Shown here: positions 10,619-19,592 of the stretch, one piece after another | Position numbering within the stretch: the first letter of the stretch is position 1 | Layout of the letters: every line of letters starts with the position of its first letter | Translations under genes and position numbers: made by a program | The notes under the pieces: model-generated | What the model was told of the DNA's origin: nothing | Databases searched by the model: none | Seen by the model: the letters and a program-made list of their open reading frames with translations, nothing else | Assembly: GCA_002708905.1 (NCBI GenBank) | Contig: PAPM01000034.1 | Coordinates: forward strand, 1 to 64,000 | Reading direction: 5' to 3' | DNA length: 64,000 nt | Origin: Pseudomonadales bacterium | Lineage (GTDB): Bacteria; Pseudomonadota; Gammaproteobacteria; Pseudomonadales; Ketobacteraceae

Positions 10619-11176
10619 CTAGGACGATTCGTCTTTTTTCTCCACTTCACCCTCAATTATGTAATGGCCTTGACGGTCTTCACTAACAACCGGGCCGGTG
10701 GAAGAAGCTTCTCCCTCATAGGTCTGACCAGGTTTTGCTCTCTGGGTTGTACCCCTGGAATCCCAGGTACGCTGGTAAACCCAGACATTCCCCTGCCCCG
10801 GGCCGCGGGCAAACGCCTGCATCACTCCTTTCTTGACTATGTAGGAGGCAAAGGCTTTCCTGGTCTGAGGCATCAGCAGCAGGAAGCCGACGCCGTCGGT
10901 GATAAACCCCGGCGTAATCAACAGCGCACCGCCCAGCAACAACATGACACCTTCCACCATCTCCACACCGGGCATCTCGCCCTGTTGCATGCGGTTGTTG
11001 AGACGAACCCAGGTCTCCACGCCCTGCCAGCGGAACATGAATGAGCCCATCATGGCGGTGAGCACCGTCAGCAGGATGGTGACCGGCCAACCGATGGTCT
11101 GGGCCACCTGACCCAGCACAATGGCCTCAAGCAGTGCGAAAACAAAGATAAATAAAAATATGCGCCCGAATCCCAT
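10619..11176 (-). CDS. fxsA: FxsA family membrane protein
   Basis: A 185-residue inner-membrane protein of the FxsA family, named for suppression of F-plasmid exclusion of phage T7 when overproduced; its normal role is unclear. Two N-terminal helices (FLFIFVFALLEAIVLG and ILLTVLTAMMGSFMF) and a central helix pair around VEGVMLLLGGALLITPGFITDGVGFLLL, which is the family signature, are visible. The last 60 residues are polar and variable. It lies just upstream of groES, as fxsA does near groESL in E. coli, and 12 bases after the HugZ-like gene, so those two are probably one unit. Confidence 0.88.
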   Translation of the reverse strand: MGFGRIFLFIFVFALLEAIVLGQVAQTIGWPVTILLTVLTAMMGSFMFRWQGVETWVRLNNRMQQGEMPGVEMVEGVMLLLGGALLITPGFITDGVGFLLLMPQTRKAFASYIVKKGVMQAFARGPGQGNVWVYQRTWDSRGTTQRAKPGQTYEGEASSTGPVVSEDRQGHYIIEGEVEKKDESS

Positions 11177-11188
11177 TTGACTCTAATC

Positions 11189-11914
11189 CTAACTGGCTTG
11201 TGTCCTGATTGGTGTACGGGCCATTTCCACCAAAATCGCCCTGGCTTCCTCTGATGTGGTGACAGATCGCTCAAATTCAACCCTATGCAGGCGATTGGCG
11301 ACCCGCAGTGTCATGCCTTCACTGTCGATTGCGGCCATGGTGGCATCGCCCGCCGGATTGGGTATCGCGGCCAACTCAGAGTAATGTTGGATGGCATCAG
11401 CGTGATCCTCATTCATATGATCCACAATGCGCTTCAATTGTTCCGCAGTAAAGGGATTGGCCAGGATGGTATCTCCGGGGGACAACCAGCGAGCCTGGCC
11501 GAAACCTTCGATGAACCGCAACTGCACCAGATTAAGGCGATAGAAATCAAAATCCAGCTCATCGTGATAGCCCCTGGCCTGGGGAAAACAGCGGTAATAG
11601 CGCTGGGCCGCCTGATCCACCTCTGCAACAGCCTCTGCCTCCGCCAGCAGGGTAAGACGCTCCACCTGCTGAATATCCCCCTCCTCAGAGTTCGATTCCA
11701 GTAAGGTCAGGGAGACTTTGGCGTTGTCAGCGATGTTCTGGGTATGTTGCGCCAGACGGCTGATCAGAATAAGCGGCTGACCCGTTTCATCCAGACAAAA
11801 AGGCACCACCGAGCCAAAGGGAAAGCCCGGGTATTTTTTTGAATGGGTGCTGAGCACGCCACTGAATACAGACTGTAACACCAACCGCGCCCGTTTACCG
11901 GCTTCCATATCCAT
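11189..11914 (-). CDS. HugZ-like FMN-binding split-barrel protein with DUF2470 domain
   Basis: A 241-residue protein. The first 150 residues resemble the pyridoxamine-phosphate-oxidase-like split barrel (GVLSTHSKKYPGFPFGSVVPF, then LISRLAQHTQNIADNAKVSL). The C-terminal part is a DUF2470 domain with IVDHMNEDHADAIQHY, which in HugZ/HutZ proteins takes part in heme binding and breakdown. Function is therefore probably heme or flavin related, but no heme-uptake genes are nearby, so the substrate is uncertain. It precedes fxsA on the same strand. Confidence 0.85.
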   Translation of the reverse strand: MDMEAGKRARLVLQSVFSGVLSTHSKKYPGFPFGSVVPFCLDETGQPLILISRLAQHTQNIADNAKVSLTLLESNSEEGDIQQVERLTLLAEAEAVAEVDQAAQRYYRCFPQARGYHDELDFDFYRLNLVQLRFIEGFGQARWLSPGDTILANPFTAEQLKRIVDHMNEDHADAIQHYSELAAIPNPAGDATMAAIDSEGMTLRVANRLHRVEFERSVTTSEEARAILVEMARTPIRTQAS

Positions 11915-12005
11915 CCCCCGCTGTTACTGAATTGCGAACTTTGTCGAGCCAAATCCTGATGGTAACATGCCCGCAGATATTTGCAGGTGGGGGCGATGTT
12001 TCCGT

Positions 12006-12824
12006 ATGAAGGGTAAAAACTGGGCAAGCTGGCTGTTGGTCTGGTTATCCTGGAGTTCATATGCCGTGGCGGAGGAACCGCTGGACAAAGAACCGGCCAA
12101 CTATGCCTTCGCAGCGTACATGGGCAGTGGTTTGTACGGTGCCACCGATGCCTCGCTCTTTGTGCTGAATATTCCCATGACTTTCCAGTGGCGCGACCGG
12201 GAAGACATCCGCATCCGCCTGTCCACCTCCGCCGGCTTTTTCGATTACGGCCGGGACAACCTGCAAGAGCTGGAAATACCCGACTCCATCGGCACCCTCA
12301 CCCTGATTCCCGGCGTCGAAAAAGTCTATTCCGTGAATGACCGCTGGGAATTGATTCCCCACATCGACTACGGCTACGCCAAAAACTTTTCCACCAAGGA
12401 AGAAGCCCAGGTTTACTCGGTGGGTTTGCACTCCCGCTATTACAACCAGGGCGATCTTGATCGGCACGTGTGGGTAAACAAAGTGGTTCTGGCCGGCTAC
12501 CGCACCTTTGCCAGCGACCTGCAGGACAACTACGTCAAGCTGATCACAGGCTACGACTATAAAACCAATCTTTATGTTTCCCTGAAAGCGGGGATTGCCA
12601 TTCCCACGGTGTACGGTTCGGTATCCTGGAGCTACAACGGCATTGATTATGCGGAGAAATGGAAAGACGGAAGCGTAAGGGATTTGAATTACGAGCTTGG
12701 TGTGTCTTTATATGCTCCCAAACCGATCGATCTGTGGATCACAACAGTGGATCGGATCGGTCTGGGTCTGCAACACAATGCGTTTGGTCAGGTTATACGT
12801 CTGTTCGCCGGAACACCTTTCTAA
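12006..12824 (+). CDS. Exported outer-membrane beta-barrel-like protein, unknown function
   Basis: A 272-residue protein with a clear signal peptide (MKGKNWASWLLVWLSWSSYAVA, cut before EEPLDK). The mature part alternates aromatic and polar residues in short strands (IPMTFQWRDREDIRIRLSTSAGFFDYG, KLITGYDYKTNLYVSLKAGIAI) and ends in ...RLFAGTPF, with the terminal Phe typical of outer-membrane barrels recognised by BamA. I do not recognise the family. The ATG at the signal peptide is preferred over an in-frame upstream start. It is divergent from the HugZ-like gene and converges on the next exported protein. Confidence 0.75.
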   Translation: MKGKNWASWLLVWLSWSSYAVAEEPLDKEPANYAFAAYMGSGLYGATDASLFVLNIPMTFQWRDREDIRIRLSTSAGFFDYGRDNLQELEIPDSIGTLTLIPGVEKVYSVNDRWELIPHIDYGYAKNFSTKEEAQVYSVGLHSRYYNQGDLDRHVWVNKVVLAGYRTFASDLQDNYVKLITGYDYKTNLYVSLKAGIAIPTVYGSVSWSYNGIDYAEKWKDGSVRDLNYELGVSLYAPKPIDLWITTVDRIGLGLQHNAFGQVIRLFAGTPF

Positions 12825-12854
12825 ACAGAATTGCCACTTTAAAGGAAACCCTGT

Positions 12855-13478
12855 TTACAGTTCCGTCGCCGACTTTAGCACCGGCGCCTGCACCGGCTTT
12901 TCCAGGGAGACCGCATAGGCTTCCGTGTGTGTGACAACCACGGTCTGCCCAATTCTCAGCTTGGTGATATTCTCTGGATTCTTGATCGCCACCACCCGAA
13001 ATTTACCGTTGGGATCTTTCAGGGTACCCGTCATGTTGACGGCGTTCAGGTCCACGATGGTACAGACTGATCGAAACTGTTTAAGCGTGGCACCGGCTGG
13101 CAGCTCTTCCGCTTCCGCCTTCACGGTATGGTTCAATTCCAGATAGGGTTGCTCAAGCTCTTCCGCTGTTGGTTCGCGAACTTCGTACAAAGCGGACACA
13201 AAGAAATCCACCTTGACGCTGTCCCCCACTTCGACCTCATCGAGGCGCTGCACGTGATCGCCCACCACCAGATGTTTGAAATGGCCGTCCGGCCCACGCA
13301 ACACCACTTCCCTGGTTTCCAGGTTAATGGCCTCGACTTTCTCGGTGACGGATATCAGTTCAATATCTTCGCGCCCAGGCGCCTGCGCTAACGCCGGGAG
13401 CTGCCACAGCAACCCTATCATCCCCAAAACCCAAGCTGACGGTTTCAATAATTTCATCAATCGCCCATTCATACCCAT
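12855..13478 (-). CDS. Periplasmic protein of unknown function
   Basis: A 207-residue protein with a signal peptide (LKPSAWVLGMIGLLWQLPALAQA, cut before PGRED). The mature part is acidic, with repeated beta-rich segments such as VEAINLETREVVLRGPDGH and VVAIKNPENITKLRIGQTVVVTHTEAYA, which suggests one or two small OB-like barrels. AGGG lies four bases before the ATG; an ATG two codons later is also possible. It is tail-to-tail with the barrel protein. I cannot assign a function. Confidence 0.75.
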   Translation of the reverse strand: MGMNGRLMKLLKPSAWVLGMIGLLWQLPALAQAPGREDIELISVTEKVEAINLETREVVLRGPDGHFKHLVVGDHVQRLDEVEVGDSVKVDFFVSALYEVREPTAEELEQPYLELNHTVKAEAEELPAGATLKQFRSVCTIVDLNAVNMTGTLKDPNGKFRVVAIKNPENITKLRIGQTVVVTHTEAYAVSLEKPVQAPVLKSATEL

Positions 13479-13758
13479 TCATCCCTGCCCATTCAAATCA
13501 ACTTATGATAATCAATTGAATAACAACGTTTTTTAAGCACCTGCCTAGCTCGACTAGCAGGCCTTCTGCCAGAACATTACTCCACTTGCTGATGGATGCC
13601 AAGGCGTAAACAATGGGCTGACGTCCGGACCACAGCCCCTTACTGGCCACTCCCCCTCTGGAAATCCGGGTTCAAAACAGGAATAATCGCGACTCGCAAG
13701 TCAAGCCGACTAATTAGAGCGTATTAGAAAGCGGACCATTTATAGAGGGTTAGTAGTT

Positions 13759-14517
13759 ATGGATTTAAAAGATAAAGTTGTTGTGATCACCGGTTCCGGC
13801 CGTGGTTTGGGTCGGGGTATGGCTCTGGCGTTTGCCCAGAAAGGGGCCAATGTTGCGGTTGTGGACTTGAATGCAGATGACATCGCGGAAACCGTTGCCC
13901 TGTGTGAAGCCGAAGGCGTAAAAGCCAAGGGTTACACCGTAAACGTCGCCAAGGACACTGAAGTAGAACAGCTGTTCAACGACGTGGTGGCCGACTTCGG
14001 CACCCTGAGCGGTGTCGTAAACAACGCCGGTATCACCCGTGACGGCCTATTGGTAAAAGCCAAAGACGGCGAAATCACCAAGATGTCCACTCAGCAGTGG
14101 CAGATGGTCATCGACGTCAACCTGACCGGCGTATTCCTGTGCGCCCGTGAAGCCGCCGCCAAGATGATCGAACTGGGTGTGGAAGAAGGCGTAATCGTCA
14201 GCATTTCCAGCCTGGCCCGCCAGGGCAGCTTCGGCCAGACCAACTACTCCGCCGCGAAAGCCGGTGTGGTGGCCATGACCGAATCCTGGGCGAAAGAACT
14301 GTCCCGTTACAACATCCGAACCGGTGCCATTGCTCCCGGCACCATCAACACCGACATGATCGCCGCCATGAAACCGGAAGCCCGTGATCGCCTGATCGGT
14401 GCGGTGCCTCTGAAGCGTTTGGGTGAACCCAGCAACATTGCCAAAGCCGCTACCTTTATTTTCGAAAACGACTACTTCACGGGTCGAGTAGTGGAAGTGG
14501 ATGGTGGCCTGCGTTAA
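13759..14517 (+). CDS. SDR family oxidoreductase, 3-oxoacyl-ACP/acetoacetyl-CoA reductase-like
   Basis: A 252-residue short-chain dehydrogenase. The Rossmann motif TGSGRGLGRGMA is at about residues 11-22, NNAG at about 90, the catalytic Ser in SISSLARQGSFGQ and the Tyr-Lys pair in NYSAAKAGV at about 158-162. The C-terminus FTGRVVEVDGGLR is FabG-like. The enzyme probably reduces a beta-keto thioester or similar carbonyl with NAD(P)H. No fatty-acid or PHB genes are next to it, so the substrate is open. GAGG precedes the ATG by 11 bases. A terminator follows at once, so it is monocistronic. Confidence 0.87.
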   Translation: MDLKDKVVVITGSGRGLGRGMALAFAQKGANVAVVDLNADDIAETVALCEAEGVKAKGYTVNVAKDTEVEQLFNDVVADFGTLSGVVNNAGITRDGLLVKAKDGEITKMSTQQWQMVIDVNLTGVFLCAREAAAKMIELGVEEGVIVSISSLARQGSFGQTNYSAAKAGVVAMTESWAKELSRYNIRTGAIAPGTINTDMIAAMKPEARDRLIGAVPLKRLGEPSNIAKAATFIFENDYFTGRVVEVDGGLR

Positions 14518-14544
14518 TCGCTGACTATCCCGGAAGCGTTGAAA

Positions 14545-14594
14545 GGAGTGGTTTTCTACCGTAAGCGAGCCTAACGTAGAAGCCACTCTTTTTT
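14545..14594 (+). terminator. Rho-independent terminator after the SDR gene
   Basis: Arms GAGTGG / CCACTC continue inward with TTCTAC / GTAGAA across a small internal loop, and six Ts follow on the plus strand. It closes the SDR transcript just before the Atl gene. Confidence 0.85.
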
Positions 14595-14623
14595 ATGAGC
14601 TGTTTTTTTATGGTTTGTTTTTA

Positions 14624-14932
14624 ATGAGCGCCAACCAGGAAACCAGACACAGCATCATTCAGGTGATCGGCGCTATTCCCAAGGGCAAAGTCTGCACCTA
14701 TGGCCGCATAGCCGAGTTAGCAGGTCTTCCCCGCCACGCCCGTTTCGTGGGCACAATCCTGAAGCAACTCCCCAACGACAGCAGAATTCCGTGGCACCGG
14801 GTCATCAACAGCCAGGGCCGGATTTCCTTTCCGGAAGGGACAGACAAATGGCAACTGCAAAAGCAGAAGCAGGAACGGGAAGGGATTACGTTTGTTGGGG
14901 ACCAGGTGCCGCTGAAACAGTTCCTATGGTGA
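14624..14932 (+). CDS. Alkyltransferase-like protein (Atl)
   Basis: A 102-residue member of the MGMT DNA-binding family. The helix-turn-helix (YGRIAELAGLPRHARFVGTIL) and the recognition segment are intact, but the alkyl-acceptor cysteine of PCHRV is replaced by Trp (PWHRV, W57). Atl proteins of this kind bind O6-alkylguanine without repairing it and flag it for nucleotide excision repair. The ATG of MSANQE is used; a TTG three codons upstream is possible. Its last 9 bases overlap the 3' end of the converging ampG gene. Confidence 0.92.
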   Translation: MSANQETRHSIIQVIGAIPKGKVCTYGRIAELAGLPRHARFVGTILKQLPNDSRIPWHRVINSQGRISFPEGTDKWQLQKQKQEREGITFVGDQVPLKQFLW

Positions 14933-16495
14933 CACCTTATCCTGGGCAGGATGTGCCAGCTCCAGATGCTTCGACGCCAGATAAATAAAGAACAGCACCG
15001 GCAGCCCGAGCAGACCAGTAATGGTGAAGAAAGGCACGTAGCCCACCGCCTCTACGATCGTGCCGGAGTAACCTGCCGTAAGCTTGGGAATCAAAGTCAT
15101 CAGTGAGCTGAAAATCGCGTATTGCATGGCGGTGAATTTCACGTCCACCAACGCAGACAAGAAGGCAATAAACGAGGCGCTGGCAATGCCCGCCGCCAGG
15201 TTGTCCGCTGACACCACCGCGTACAGCACATATTCGTTGTAGCCTACCTGGGCCAGCAGGATAAAACAGAGATTGGTCACCACCACCAGGATGGCACTGA
15301 CGGAGAGCATCAGCATCACCCCCAGGCGCATGGTCAGTATGCCGCCCACCAAGCCACCCAGGATGGTCATCCAGACGCCGAACAATTTAACTGCCGTGGC
15401 AATCTCTTCTTTGGCAAATCCCATCTCGGTATAAAAAATATTGGAGATCACCCCCAACACCACATCGGATATGCGAAACAGGCTCACCAGACATAAGAGA
15501 ATAACCGTCGTGCGGGCACCATAGGTTTGCAGGAAATTGCGAATCGGTGCGAGATAACTGGTTTCCACCAACTCCCGGTTGGCGAGCCCTATCAACACGA
15601 TGATCCGGGCAATCAGGTAGGCGATGAATACCGCAGCCCCAAACCGCAGCACTTCCAGCAGGAAAGCCATCAGGTTGCTATCGAGAAAACCGTACATGGT
15701 TTTGAGCCCGGTTATCCCCATTCCGCCCATGAAAAAAGTACCGACAAAGCCTGAGGCTGCAATCACAAACAAAAGGCACAGTCGCAGGTAATCCGAGTTG
15801 GCAAAGTGGTAATCGCGCTGAACCGCAGCAGGCTCTTTGATAAAAAGTGCAGTCGCCACCCCCACCAGCATGAACAGGGGAATAATCAGGTGGGTCATAC
15901 GCCAGGCTTCGTAAACATAGTGTTCACGCGTAGTGCCGAAATAAGCCGCCAGATAGAGTGCTCCTGCCCCGGTAACAATCATCCCCAAACGATAGCCGGC
16001 AATGTAGGTGGCGGACATCATCGCCTGCATATCCGCATCGGCCGCTTCGATACGATAAGCGTCAATCACAATATCCTGAGTGGCGGAACTGAAGCCCAAC
16101 AACACCGCTGCGGCTGCCATTATCAACACCTGGGTGTAGCCCTGGGACGGGTCAGTTATCGCCATCAACAGTATCGCGCTGACGATGCCCATCTGTGCCA
16201 ACAGCATCCAGGAACGCCGGGGGCCAAACGCACGGGTCAACCAGGGAATCGGCACCCGATCCACCAACGGCGCCCATACAAATTTGAAGGAATAACCGAG
16301 GGCAGCCCAACTGAAATAGGTCACCTGGGACTTCTGAATCCCCGCTTCCAACAACCAAATGGAGAGCGAGGAAAAAATCAACATGATCGGCAAACCGGCG
16401 GAGAACCCCAGAAACAACATGATCCAGACCTGGGGCCTCAGCAATACCGAAAGACTTTCACGCCAGGAATGGTGGAATTTCAGGTTGTTACTCAT
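14924..16495 (-). CDS. ampG: Muropeptide permease AmpG (MFS)
   Basis: A 523-residue MFS transporter that imports GlcNAc-anhydroMurNAc peptides for cell-wall recycling. Family marks include FLGFSAGLPIMLIFSSLSIWL at the first helix, WAALGYSFKFVWAPLVDRVPIP between helices 2 and 3, and GFSSATQDIVIDAYRIE. About 12-14 helices are visible. I use the ATG at MSNNLKFHH. AmpD and AmpE, which act on the same muropeptide pathway, are 16 kb away in this window. It converges on the Atl gene with a 9-base overlap. Confidence 0.92.
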   Translation of the reverse strand: MSNNLKFHHSWRESLSVLLRPQVWIMLFLGFSAGLPIMLIFSSLSIWLLEAGIQKSQVTYFSWAALGYSFKFVWAPLVDRVPIPWLTRAFGPRRSWMLLAQMGIVSAILLMAITDPSQGYTQVLIMAAAAVLLGFSSATQDIVIDAYRIEAADADMQAMMSATYIAGYRLGMIVTGAGALYLAAYFGTTREHYVYEAWRMTHLIIPLFMLVGVATALFIKEPAAVQRDYHFANSDYLRLCLLFVIAASGFVGTFFMGGMGITGLKTMYGFLDSNLMAFLLEVLRFGAAVFIAYLIARIIVLIGLANRELVETSYLAPIRNFLQTYGARTTVILLCLVSLFRISDVVLGVISNIFYTEMGFAKEEIATAVKLFGVWMTILGGLVGGILTMRLGVMLMLSVSAILVVVTNLCFILLAQVGYNEYVLYAVVSADNLAAGIASASFIAFLSALVDVKFTAMQYAIFSSLMTLIPKLTAGYSGTIVEAVGYVPFFTITGLLGLPVLFFIYLASKHLELAHPAQDKVSP

Positions 16496-16702
16496 AAGTG
16501 GTGGGCCCGCCACAGGATGTCAATTGAGAGGTGCCAAGGCATGCTAACCAAAAAAACCGGTTAGGCCAAAAAAATCCAATAAATCAGTGGGCTATTTCAC
16601 TTATTGGCGCCCGCGAATTAGACATATTTAGCACTCTCGGCCAAACTTAATCCCCAGTAGACAATAACGAATAAAAACAAACCGGGATTGAAATAGGTTC
16701 TT

Positions 16703-17668
16703 ATGCCGAACGCTGACCTGCCCATTATGATCGTGGACGACGCCAAGTTTTCCGGCGCTGTCATTGGACGTACACTGAAAGCGGCCGGTTTTAAGGACAT
16801 ACGCACCGCCAGCAGCGCCCAACAGGGCCTGGCCATGCTGGAATCCCGTCCTGTGAATGTCCTGATTGCCGACTGGCTGATGCCGGAGATGGATGGCCTG
16901 GAACTGGCCGGCCGGGTGCGCCAACTGGACGAAGCCACCAACCACTTCACCTACATCATGCTGCTGACCGCCAGGGAAGGAGACCAGGCACTGCGTCAGG
17001 CCTTCGACCAGGGCGTGGATGACTTCATCAACAAGTCGGTCATGAACCAGCAACTCCTGCCAAGGATCTATGCGGCGGACCGCCTGTCCTGTTTGCAGAA
17101 TCGATTGTTGCAGGAAAACCAGTTGCTGGTGGAATCCAATCAACGTTTCAAGAAACACTCGCTGATTGATCCCCTCACCGGTTTGGGCAACGGCCATTTC
17201 GCCATTGAGCGCCTTACCGCCACCATCAAGCACTCCCAATCCCGCCAGGGTGCCGCCTGTCTGATGGTCATCAACCTGGATAATTACAAGGAACTGATGA
17301 CCTCCCACGGCAAGAAAATCATGCGCGAGATAGTCGTAAGCACCGCCCGTCGGTTGCGCCAGTTGGTACGCCCGCTGGACGTGGTGGCACGGCTTTCCAA
17401 CGAACAATTTGTCGTCGTCACCCACCAACCTGATATCATGCAGGCAAACGCCGTAACCTATCGCCGGATTTACGAAGCGTTGAACCTGAAGGCCGTGAAG
17501 ACCTCGAAGGGATTTGTAAACATCAAAGCCGCCATGTGTATGTCGGCTGCCGATGAGGAAACCGGCTTTCCCTCGGCGGACAAAATGCTGGCGATTACTC
17601 AACAACAAATCCCCAGCGCCCGGGAAACCGGTCGTTTGATGGTTATTCGCTGGCGTACCGCTAAATAA
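16703..17668 (+). CDS. Response regulator with degenerate GGDEF domain
   Basis: A 321-residue protein. The N-terminal receiver (about 7-125) has the acidic pair DD at 12-13, the phospho-acceptor D57 in IADWLMPEMDG, the switch Thr in LLTAREG and the conserved Lys in INKSV. A coiled-coil linker leads to a GGDEF-type domain (about 152-315) that starts with DPLTGLGN. The active-site GGDEF motif is replaced by SNEQF (232-236), so diguanylate cyclase activity is not expected. It may be a c-di-GMP or GTP-binding signalling protein, or act through the receiver alone. No partner kinase is adjacent. The next gene, panE, starts 15 bases later. Confidence 0.88.
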   Translation: MPNADLPIMIVDDAKFSGAVIGRTLKAAGFKDIRTASSAQQGLAMLESRPVNVLIADWLMPEMDGLELAGRVRQLDEATNHFTYIMLLTAREGDQALRQAFDQGVDDFINKSVMNQQLLPRIYAADRLSCLQNRLLQENQLLVESNQRFKKHSLIDPLTGLGNGHFAIERLTATIKHSQSRQGAACLMVINLDNYKELMTSHGKKIMREIVVSTARRLRQLVRPLDVVARLSNEQFVVVTHQPDIMQANAVTYRRIYEALNLKAVKTSKGFVNIKAAMCMSAADEETGFPSADKMLAITQQQIPSARETGRLMVIRWRTAK

Positions 17669-17683
17669 AATCGGCACCGGATC

Positions 17684-18565
17684 ATGACAACAACCTGGCA
17701 TATTCTGGGACCCGGCGCCATCGGTTCCCTGTTCGGCTGCTATCTGCAACAGGCCGGTTTCGGCGTTCACCTGATCGGTCGTAATGGCGGTGGGCCACAA
17801 ACCATCGAACTGGTTGAGTCCGATATCATCACTCGTCATCAGTTTGAAGAAGCCCCGCCCGACCAGCCCATCAGCCACTTGCTGGTGACGGTGAAAGCCC
17901 AGCAAACACTGGCAGCCATCGAGGCAGTGCGCCCACGCCTCGCCCCACAGCCCCGTATTCTCCTGCTGCAAAACGGTATGGGTGCCTGGGAAGCGGTGGC
18001 AGAACGGCTCAGGGGCGCGATTCTCCTGCTGGGCACCACCACTGAAGGCGCCAACCGCCCAGCCCCCAACCGAGTCATTCACGCCGGTTCCGGAGAGACT
18101 TACATCGGTGCTCTGGAGACACGCCATCAAACCGAGGCTGAAGCGTTGTGCCGCCAGTGGGCCAACTTGCCCCTGACGCTGGCAGCAGATCCCAACATCC
18201 ACGGCAGGCTCTGGCGAAAACTGGCCATCAATTGCGCCATCAACCCGCTGACGGCGATTTATGACTGTCCTAATGGGGATTTACTACAGAACCCGCATGC
18301 GCTGGCCCAAATGGAAGCGGTCTGCACTGAAGTGGAAGCAGTCATGACCCAAGTGTTGGGGGAGGAGACCCGGGGACTTTTTACCCTGGCCAAAAGTGTC
18401 GCGGCGCAAACGGGGAACAACATATCATCTATGTTGCAGGACGTACGCAAACAGCGAACCACGGAAATTGACTTTATTACCGGTTATCTGTTGGAACAGG
18501 CGCACCGACTGGGATTAGCCTGTCCCAGCAATCAGGCCTTGCTGAATCAGGTTAAGCAGATGTAA
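17684..18565 (+). CDS. panE: 2-dehydropantoate 2-reductase (ketopantoate reductase)
   Basis: A 293-residue PanE/ApbA that reduces ketopantoate to pantoate with NADPH for coenzyme A synthesis. The N-terminal GPGAIGSLFGCYLQQAG is the nucleotide-binding loop, LLVTVKAQQT carries the NADPH-site Lys, and LWRKLAINCAINPLTAI holds the catalytic Lys. ISSMLQDVRKQRTTEIDFITGYL is the family C-terminal motif with the substrate-binding Ser and Glu. It follows the response regulator by 15 bases. The 3' end overlaps the small gene on the other strand by 14 bases. Confidence 0.93.
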   Translation: MTTTWHILGPGAIGSLFGCYLQQAGFGVHLIGRNGGGPQTIELVESDIITRHQFEEAPPDQPISHLLVTVKAQQTLAAIEAVRPRLAPQPRILLLQNGMGAWEAVAERLRGAILLLGTTTEGANRPAPNRVIHAGSGETYIGALETRHQTEAEALCRQWANLPLTLAADPNIHGRLWRKLAINCAINPLTAIYDCPNGDLLQNPHALAQMEAVCTEVEAVMTQVLGEETRGLFTLAKSVAAQTGNNISSMLQDVRKQRTTEIDFITGYLLEQAHRLGLACPSNQALLNQVKQM

Positions 18566-18839
18566 TGAAGCTTTTGTCACCGGATTTGCGGGAAACACTG
18601 TTGGTGGCGCAATTGAGTTCAGAATGTCGATTCAGCGCGTCCAATGCCAACTGTTGACACAGCAGTTCCAACTCCTCGTTGCCCGATCCGGCGCACAGCA
18701 CGTAGGCCATGTTAGCAGTGGCTTCCAGTTGCCCCAGAACATAGCACTCATGCTCACTGCCGCGATGGGTCAGCGCGGTTCGAGAAGCTGCATTTAACAA
18801 CTCCCGAAGCAATTCAACATCAACACCCAATCTATTCAT
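18552..18839 (-). CDS. Small conserved-looking protein of unknown function
   Basis: A 95-residue soluble protein beginning MNRLGVDVELLRELLNAASRTA. The first 70 residues read as amphipathic helices, with a cluster of Cys; the tail is polar. An upstream in-frame ATG would add six residues (MEMEGS). Composition and codon use look like neighbouring genes, but the family is unknown to me. It overlaps the 3' end of panE tail-to-tail. Moderate confidence only that it is translated. Confidence 0.5.
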   Translation of the reverse strand: MNRLGVDVELLRELLNAASRTALTHRGSEHECYVLGQLEATANMAYVLCAGSGNEELELLCQQLALDALNRHSELNCATNSVSRKSGDKSFITSA

Positions 18840-19034
18840 GCTGCCCTCCATCTCCAACTACTGCGGCAATTTCAGGCCAAATCGCGTGTCCGTCGACTTG
18901 ACCCACCTAAAGCTTAGTCGTAAATTGCAGCCCGATTCTGTGACTTTTGATACAAAAACTGGCCGCATTTCCGCATAAATTGCTTGTTCAGTAGCCGATC
19001 AATCCATAATCCATAACCAAAAGGAGTAAATCCC

Positions 19035-19592
19035 ATGGGCAACCGCCTTTCCAAGATATATACGCGCACCGGAGACAAGGGTAGTACCGGTCTTGGAGAC
19101 GGAACCCGTGTTGATAAGGATAGCTTACGAGTTGAAGCCTATGGCACTACGGATGAACTGAATTCGGTTATAGGGATGGTGTTATCGGAAGCGGAGGTAA
19201 GCGAGCCTTTGCGGGGGTGGCTATTCGAAGTTCAACACGACCTGTTTGATCTGGGGGCTGAGCTTTGTGTCCCCGGCCACGTGGTGCTGACAGAGGCCTT
19301 TGTACAGCGCCTGGAACAACACATTGACGCCATGAATGCGGACCTGCCCTACCTGAAGGAATTCATTTTACCGGGCGGCAATCGGGCTGCCACCGCCTGC
19401 CATTTGGCCCGCACCATTTGCCGCCGATCCGAGCGCCGGGTGTTAAGCCTCTCGAAACAGGAGCCCGTCAACGAGTGGGGCCTTAAGTACCTGAACCGAC
19501 TGTCTGATTTTCTGTTCGTCGCGGCCCGCGTGCTGGCCCGCGCCAATGGCGGCGAAGAAGTGATGTGGAACCGAAAGCGCTTTGAATCATGA
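19035..19592 (+). CDS. Cob(I)alamin adenosyltransferase, PduO type
   Basis: A 185-residue ATP:corrinoid adenosyltransferase of the PduO family, which moves the adenosyl group of ATP to cobalt. Marks are the N-terminal IYTRTGDKGSTGLGDGTRV (ATP-binding), VEAYGTTDELNS, FILPGG near residue 113 and the RTICRRSERR segment with the key Arg residues. AAGGAG lies eight bases before the ATG. It begins the cobalamin gene run and overlaps cobU by ATGA. No B12-riboswitch motif was found upstream. Confidence 0.94.
   Translation: MGNRLSKIYTRTGDKGSTGLGDGTRVDKDSLRVEAYGTTDELNSVIGMVLSEAEVSEPLRGWLFEVQHDLFDLGAELCVPGHVVLTEAFVQRLEQHIDAMNADLPYLKEFILPGGNRAATACHLARTICRRSERRVLSLSKQEPVNEWGLKYLNRLSDFLFVAARVLARANGGEEVMWNRKRFES

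Noticed and set aside
16628-18202. A 524-codon frame opposite the response regulator and panE
   Set aside because: It spans two clear genes on the other strand and shows no family motif.
18858-19034. Cobalamin riboswitch before the cob run
   Set aside because: No B12-box-like GCCACTG and no paired-stem layout seen by eye; a covariance search would settle it.
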